This document shows positions 6,510-10,290 of a DNA stretch of 10,290 bases, one piece after another. The translations under genes and the position numbers were made by a program. The notes beneath the pieces are model-generated. The model ran no database searches and was not told where the DNA came from. It worked only from the letters and a program-made list of their open reading frames with translations. The first letter of the stretch is position 1. Every line of letters starts with the position of its first letter. Origin of the DNA: Pseudomonadota bacterium (GTDB lineage: Bacteria; Pseudomonadota; Gammaproteobacteria; Steroidobacterales; Steroidobacteraceae); assembly GCA_021792815.1 (NCBI GenBank), contig JAJYTX010000062.1, positions 1-10,290 of the forward strand, given 5' to 3'.

Positions 6510-8033
6510 GTGTCCATGCCCCGCCGCTTCGCTTGTGTGATCCTGCTGCCCCTGACCGCTGTCGCGTCGATCACCTCCAGCCGCGAAGCGCGCACGGTGG
6601 TGCCTTCCGTCTCGGCCGCCGCCGGCTGGTGGGTACCGGATTCCAAGCGGATTTTCCCGGCGCGCGCCAGTTATCCCGATGCAACAGGAGTGGTCACGGT
6701 GATTCACGTGGGCGGTCCGGTCAATACCCGCGGCAACCCATTTTTCACGTCGGTCGGCAGCAATGGCCGCGCGTGCGTGACGTGCCATCAGCCCGCCGAC
6801 GGCATGAGCGTGTCCGTTCAGGCAATTCGGGCCCGGTGGGCCGAAACGCATGGAAAGGACCCGATATTTGCCGCCTATGACGGCTCGAACTGTCCGTCTC
6901 TGCCCCAAAACGAGGCGGCTTCCCATTCGCTGCTGCTCGAATACGGATTATTCCGCATCGCCCGTCCCTGGCCGCCACGTACACCGGACGGTCGCCCGAT
7001 CACGCCTCAGTTCAAAATTCAGGTGCTGCATGATCCGACCGGATGCAACCTCAACCCGGTGTACGGTCTCTACAGCGCGCACCCGATGATCTCCGTATAC
7101 CGTCGGCCGCGTCCGGCAGCCAACCTCAAATACGCCACCAGCTATGGCTTCGTCTTCGACCCGAAGACGGGATTGCCGCTCGCCATCGATCCGCGGACCG
7201 GAAAACGCTACAGCGGCAATCTCATGGCCGACGGGCGTGATCGGACGCTCAGGGAACAGGCCCTCGATGCGCTGCGGACCCATCTGCAGAGGCACGGACC
7301 GTTGAGCCGCGCGAAGGTCGCGGAAATCATCGAGTTCGAGTCCCACGTTTACGTCGCACAGAGTGCAAGCTTCATCGCAGGCTCTCTGACCGCTTGTGGA
7401 GCGCACGGCGGCCCCGACGCGTTGGCCGCAGGCACGCCTGCCGTTCTCGACGCGCTCGGGCACGGGCAGTGGTCCGAGTTCGACAGCTGGATGCACGACA
7501 AGAGCTGCCACATGACAGCGGCGCAACGGGCCTTTCGTGCATCCGTGGCCCGTGGCATCAGAATATTCCGTGACCGGACCTTTCTGATCAGCGACTCAGC
7601 CGGCCTAAATTCGATGAATTTCGGAAATCCTACACGCAACAGCTGCAGCTTCTGCCACAACATGGCACGCACCGGCATGGACGTGGCGCCGGGACAGGTC
7701 GATATCGGGACCACCAATGAGCCTTTCGCGGAGCCCCAACCGTACCTGCCGCTGTTCAAGCTCACCTGCTACCGCAAATATGCCCCGCAGCCCTATCTGG
7801 GGCGCGTGGTGTACACCCATGACCCCGGTTACGCCCTCACAACCGGCAAATGCGCCGATATCGGCAAGATCACCATTCAGGACATGCGGGGCCTGGCCGC
7901 CCGGCCGCCGTACTTCTCGAACGGTTCGGCGCCGACGCTGCGCGCCATCGTGGATTTCTACAATCGGCGCTATCACATCGGGCTCACCGGGCAGGAGAAG
8001 ACGGACTTGACGAACCTCCTGAGCGTCCTATGA
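6510..8033 (+). CDS. Exported di-haem cytochrome c, CCP/MauG-like
   Basis: 507 residues from a GTG start. The N-terminus (R5, R6, then hydrophobic 7-21) looks like a signal peptide, so the protein should be periplasmic. Two covalent haem motifs are visible: CVTCH at 89-93 and CSFCH at 379-383. The C-terminus (DMRGLAARPPYFSNGSAPTLR from about 458, then a VDFYNRR segment) matches the closing part of bacterial cytochrome c peroxidase/MauG proteins. The haem motifs are about 290 residues apart, much more than the roughly 150 of classical di-haem peroxidases. The inserted region holds four cysteines (128, 179, 296, 333) that could form disulfides. Wide haem spacing also occurs in rubber oxygenases of the RoxA type, so oxygenase activity is another option; no substrate can be named. 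It is the first gene of a two-gene unit, and its stop overlaps the next start. Confidence 0.8.
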   Translation: MSMPRRFACVILLPLTAVASITSSREARTVVPSVSAAAGWWVPDSKRIFPARASYPDATGVVTVIHVGGPVNTRGNPFFTSVGSNGRACVTCHQPADGMSVSVQAIRARWAETHGKDPIFAAYDGSNCPSLPQNEAASHSLLLEYGLFRIARPWPPRTPDGRPITPQFKIQVLHDPTGCNLNPVYGLYSAHPMISVYRRPRPAANLKYATSYGFVFDPKTGLPLAIDPRTGKRYSGNLMADGRDRTLREQALDALRTHLQRHGPLSRAKVAEIIEFESHVYVAQSASFIAGSLTACGAHGGPDALAAGTPAVLDALGHGQWSEFDSWMHDKSCHMTAAQRAFRASVARGIRIFRDRTFLISDSAGLNSMNFGNPTRNSCSFCHNMARTGMDVAPGQVDIGTTNEPFAEPQPYLPLFKLTCYRKYAPQPYLGRVVYTHDPGYALTTGKCADIGKITIQDMRGLAARPPYFSNGSAPTLRAIVDFYNRRYHIGLTGQEKTDLTNLLSVL

Positions 8034-8854
8034 CCAGTCGGCTTGGCAGATTTTCAGGCATCGCCGCCCTCTCCCTGCTGGCGTGCTCGGCCGTCGTCCG
8101 CATCGCGCAGGCGCGCTCTGCCGGCGCCGACCGGACTTTCATCGGCTGTCCCGTCTATCGGGACAGCAACAGCGGGCCGAAATCCGGCTGTTGGCTCACG
8201 ACCGATAATTCGAACGGTATGCTGTACGACATCAGCCTGGGCCGCATGAAACCCCAACTCGGACACGAAGTGCTCGTCGAAGGCCGCCTCGGCGATGCGC
8301 ACGGCGCCGGCATCAGCTCACTGAAGCACACGCCGTGCGGCGGCGTGGTGCTCTCGCCGGTGGTCGTCTCACCGCTCTCCCGGCGGTGCCCCGCATTCAT
8401 GCTGCCGGCGGATGGTTTCCCGGGCCGGCGCTTCGTCCTCGATCCCAGGGATGTGCTGCCGCCGGCCAATGTCGTAGAGAAGCTTCCGTCACCGCCGTAC
8501 GTGGCGCGGACCTGGCATATTCAGTTCACCTTTGATTCGGATTTTCTGCAGTACCAATACAGCGAGATCATCCTCGATCGGATCGGCCGATATATCCGCG
8601 CCGGACACCCACGGCGCGTCGAGGTGATCGGATACGCGGTGACCCGGCCGCGGATCATATCGGGGCGGGCGATGGCAGAGAAACCGCAATTGGCCCGCAA
8701 GCGCGCCCAGATGGTGGCTCTGGCGTTACGCCGCCTCGGCGCCACACCAGCGATGCTGAGAGTGCGCTGGCGGTTCAATCCGCCCCCTCTTACGCGACCG
8801 GCCGACCTCGCGGCTGCCTCGCGCCGCCGGGTGGATATCAGGCTGTCGTACTGA
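8030..8854 (+). CDS. Exported protein with degenerate OmpA-like C-terminal domain
   Basis: 274 residues. The ATG overlaps the cytochrome stop (ATGA), so translation is probably coupled; no separate promoter is needed. The N-terminus is an export signal. LLAC at 16-19 could be a lipobox with C19 lipidated (S20 would favour the outer membrane); otherwise cleavage after AQA at 26-28 is possible. Residues about 38-120 form an unrecognised domain with four cysteines (40, 54, 103, 120) and a CPVYRDSNSGPKSGCWL stretch. Residues about 162-274 resemble an OmpA-like fold: IQFTFDSDF, a helix, VEVIGYAV, LARKRAQMVALALRRLG, and a terminal RRVDIRLSY. The usual GHTD peptidoglycan-binding aspartate is absent (GYAV at 201-204), while the arginine of LARKRA (221-226) is kept. 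It may anchor or accompany the cytochrome at the cell envelope (inference). Confidence 0.68.
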   Translation: MTSRLGRFSGIAALSLLACSAVVRIAQARSAGADRTFIGCPVYRDSNSGPKSGCWLTTDNSNGMLYDISLGRMKPQLGHEVLVEGRLGDAHGAGISSLKHTPCGGVVLSPVVVSPLSRRCPAFMLPADGFPGRRFVLDPRDVLPPANVVEKLPSPPYVARTWHIQFTFDSDFLQYQYSEIILDRIGRYIRAGHPRRVEVIGYAVTRPRIISGRAMAEKPQLARKRAQMVALALRRLGATPAMLRVRWRFNPPPLTRPADLAAASRRRVDIRLSY

Positions 8855-8866
8855 GCATCGGGCGAC

Positions 8867-9973
8867 TCACTTCAGCACCAGCTCATCGCCCTCGACCTGG
8901 AAACGCGTATCGACCCCCGCCGCGCGACTGCTCTCTTCGAGAAAGTGTCTCACCGCATCGAACTGCGGCTCTGCGGCACGCAGCATCCGCGGCGCACTGT
9001 CCTCCTCGATCCATGCCGGGCAGAAACGGCACTCGAGCGAGCCGTCCTCACCGAGCAGCAGCTTCGCGAGCCCCGTATGCCGGGTGCTCTGCGGCAGCAT
9101 GTAACTGCGCTCGAGGTCCCATTCCGGATGCAGACTCACGAGGTGGCGGAAGGAGGGCGACTGCAGGATCGCGGGGTCCCAGACATGCGGTTGCTCGAGG
9201 GCGAAGTTGCCGAGACTGTAGAAAACGGGACGATTTCGATAAATCTCGATGCCCTTCAGCAGGTGCGGATGGTGACCGAAAATCGCATCCGCGCCGGCAT
9301 CGATCAGCGCATGCGCCACCACTTTCTGGTAATCGGCCAGCACGAACGGCACCATGTGAACGCCCCAGTGCAGCGAAACCAGAACCCGGTCGGCCACCGC
9401 GCGCGCGCGCGCGATGCGTTCGATCAGGGCATCCAGGTCCTCGCGATGCGGAAAGCTGTGCGTTCTCGGTGGCGTGCCGGGCTGATCGGGCTCGACCGCC
9501 TCGTAAACGGTAAACGCCCGCAGCGGCGCGCAGCCCGGCTTTTCGGCTTGCGCCGCATATCCCTCGGGTAATATCGAGCAGGCGGCGATGACCGCGACGC
9601 GATGCCGGCCGGCCAGGGCGAATACCGGCTCGCGGGCGCTCTGCAGATTCCCTCCGGCCCCGCAGGCCCGCACTCCCACATCGGCCAGGTGTTGCAAGGT
9701 GTCGGCAAGCGCCTCGTAGCCGAAATCGAGGCAGTGATTGCCGGCGACGGAGACCACGCCGATTCCGGCCTCGCGTACGGCTCGGGCCATCGCGACGGGG
9801 GCACGCATTGCGAGCCTGGCGTTCGGCGCCTTCGAGCCGCGATCACTGATCGGCGCCTCGAGCTGTGCGAAGCACAGGTCGGCCGCATGCAACGCGTCAC
9901 GACATCCGACGAACATCGACCCGCAGTCTGAGCGCCGGACTGCAACGTCTCCACAGGCGACGATGCTCGTCAT
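8867..9973 (-). CDS. CapA-family metallophosphatase-like protein
   Basis: 368 residues from the ATG at 9973, which overlaps the transporter stop (ATGA). An in-frame ATG at 10039 would add 22 residues inside the transporter gene, and the conserved body begins immediately after the chosen start (TSIVACGDVAV). Family motifs of the calcineurin-like CapA/PgsA group are present: CGD at 7-9, QLEAPIS (37-43), AGNHCLDFG (77-85), SLHWG (200-204), GHHPH (233-237) and FYSLGNF (251-257). Known members act in capsule or poly-gamma-glutamate assembly, but many lie in catabolic operons and their reaction is unknown. There is no signal peptide or membrane anchor in the chosen form, unlike PgsA/CapA, so a cytoplasmic role is likely. 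The residue after HWG is V205 followed by H206, where capsule-type members often have a glutamate. Coupling to an organic-anion transporter suggests metabolic use rather than capsule synthesis. Confidence 0.8.
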   Translation of the reverse strand: MTSIVACGDVAVRRSDCGSMFVGCRDALHAADLCFAQLEAPISDRGSKAPNARLAMRAPVAMARAVREAGIGVVSVAGNHCLDFGYEALADTLQHLADVGVRACGAGGNLQSAREPVFALAGRHRVAVIAACSILPEGYAAQAEKPGCAPLRAFTVYEAVEPDQPGTPPRTHSFPHREDLDALIERIARARAVADRVLVSLHWGVHMVPFVLADYQKVVAHALIDAGADAIFGHHPHLLKGIEIYRNRPVFYSLGNFALEQPHVWDPAILQSPSFRHLVSLHPEWDLERSYMLPQSTRHTGLAKLLLGEDGSLECRFCPAWIEEDSAPRMLRAAEPQFDAVRHFLEESSRAAGVDTRFQVEGDELVLK

Positions 9974-10290
9974 GATGCGATGTCCGGGGAGGCCGCGGCC
10001 GCGGGCAGCAGCCGGATGGACAACACGAGCGGTGCGCACGCCAGCAACAGGGCCCCGATCAGCAGCGAGGGTGCGCCGAAGCCGCCGCTGCGCTCGAACA
10101 GATACCCGATGAGGTGTGGCATCACGAACCCGCCGGCGCTTCCGGCGATGTTGATGGCGACCGCCGCCACGGCGAGCGTGCTCTGGGTCAGCATGCGGGT
10201 GGGCAGCGCCCAGAAGGCCCCCTGGGCCGCCCCCAGCCCGAAGCCGGCGATGAGCAGCGCGACCAGGGCCGCAACGCCGCCGCCGGCCAT
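9970..10290 (-). CDS. MFS transporter, ACS (organic anion) type, C-terminal part
   Basis: Only the last 106 residues are in the window; the frame is open to the right edge, and the ATG at the edge is probably internal because such transporters are about 420-450 residues long. Three hydrophobic segments (about residues 5-25, 38-63 and 70-95) fit the final transmembrane helices. The stretch FWALPTRMLT followed by AVAINIAGSAGGFVMPHLIGYL is typical of the anion:cation symporter family, which imports organic acids such as phthalate, sugar acids and tartrate across the inner membrane. It ends with a short Ala-rich cytoplasmic tail. The stop overlaps the start of the CapA-family gene, so the two are one transcription unit. 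The substrate cannot be read from this part. Confidence 0.8.
   Translation of the reverse strand: MAGGGVAALVALLIAGFGLGAAQGAFWALPTRMLTQSTLAVAAVAINIAGSAGGFVMPHLIGYLFERSGGFGAPSLLIGALLLACAPLVLSIRLLPAAAASPDIAS

Noticed and set aside
4789..6540. 583-codon + strand open frame antisense to the tannase
   Set aside because: The minus-strand frame holds the signal peptide and CS-D-HC motifs; the + frame has no domain-like order.
7395..7413. CGAHG in the cytochrome as a third haem site
   Set aside because: It does not fit CxxCH; only 89-93 and 379-383 do.

Overview
The window is GC-rich and almost fully coding. It holds seven genes and no RNA genes, insertion sequences, CRISPR arrays or clear mobile-element remnants. 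Periplasmic c-type cytochrome, OmpA-like and tannase/feruloyl-esterase families, Shine-Dalgarno-led GTG starts and 4-base ATGA gene overlaps suggest a Gram-negative, probably a soil or water proteobacterium with broad aromatic and ester catabolism. The sequence alone does not give a genus.

Left block (1-4670, + strand). The 3' part of a class III (CaiB/BaiF) CoA-transferase, apparently a fused two-domain form, overlaps by 3 nt a 2-hydroxyacyl-CoA dehydratase / benzoyl-CoA reductase-type subunit, which starts at a GTG led by a very good Shine-Dalgarno. Together they resemble the CoA-transferase plus dehydratase pairs of (R)-2-hydroxyacyl-CoA dehydration (FldA/FldBC-like) or a reductive aryl-CoA step. 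The second dehydratase subunit and the ATP-dependent activator are not in the window. A strong hairpin without a U-tract follows, then an exported CocE/NonD (S15-type) alpha/beta-hydrolase.

Middle block (4600-8854). A secreted tannase/feruloyl esterase lies on the minus strand. Its 3' end overlaps the hydrolase gene tail-to-tail by 71 bp, and its C-terminal tail is probably extended. Upstream of it, a 158-bp divergent intergenic region carries a LacI/GalR-type operator-like palindrome between possible back-to-back promoters. On the other side is a two-gene + strand unit: an exported di-heme cytochrome c with very widely spaced haems, coupled by ATGA to an exported, possibly lipidated protein with a degenerate OmpA-like C-terminal domain.

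Right block (8867-10290, - strand). The C-terminal end of an MFS transporter of ACS (organic anion) type is coupled by ATGA to a CapA-family metallophosphatase-like protein.

Overall reading (inference): an accessory catabolic region. Exported esterases release organic or aromatic acids, a transporter of the organic-anion type may import acids, and a CoA-transferase/dehydratase pair may act on the CoA thioesters. The least explained parts are the single dehydratase subunit with a changed C-terminal cluster-ligand segment, and the wide-spaced di-haem cytochrome/OmpA-like pair.
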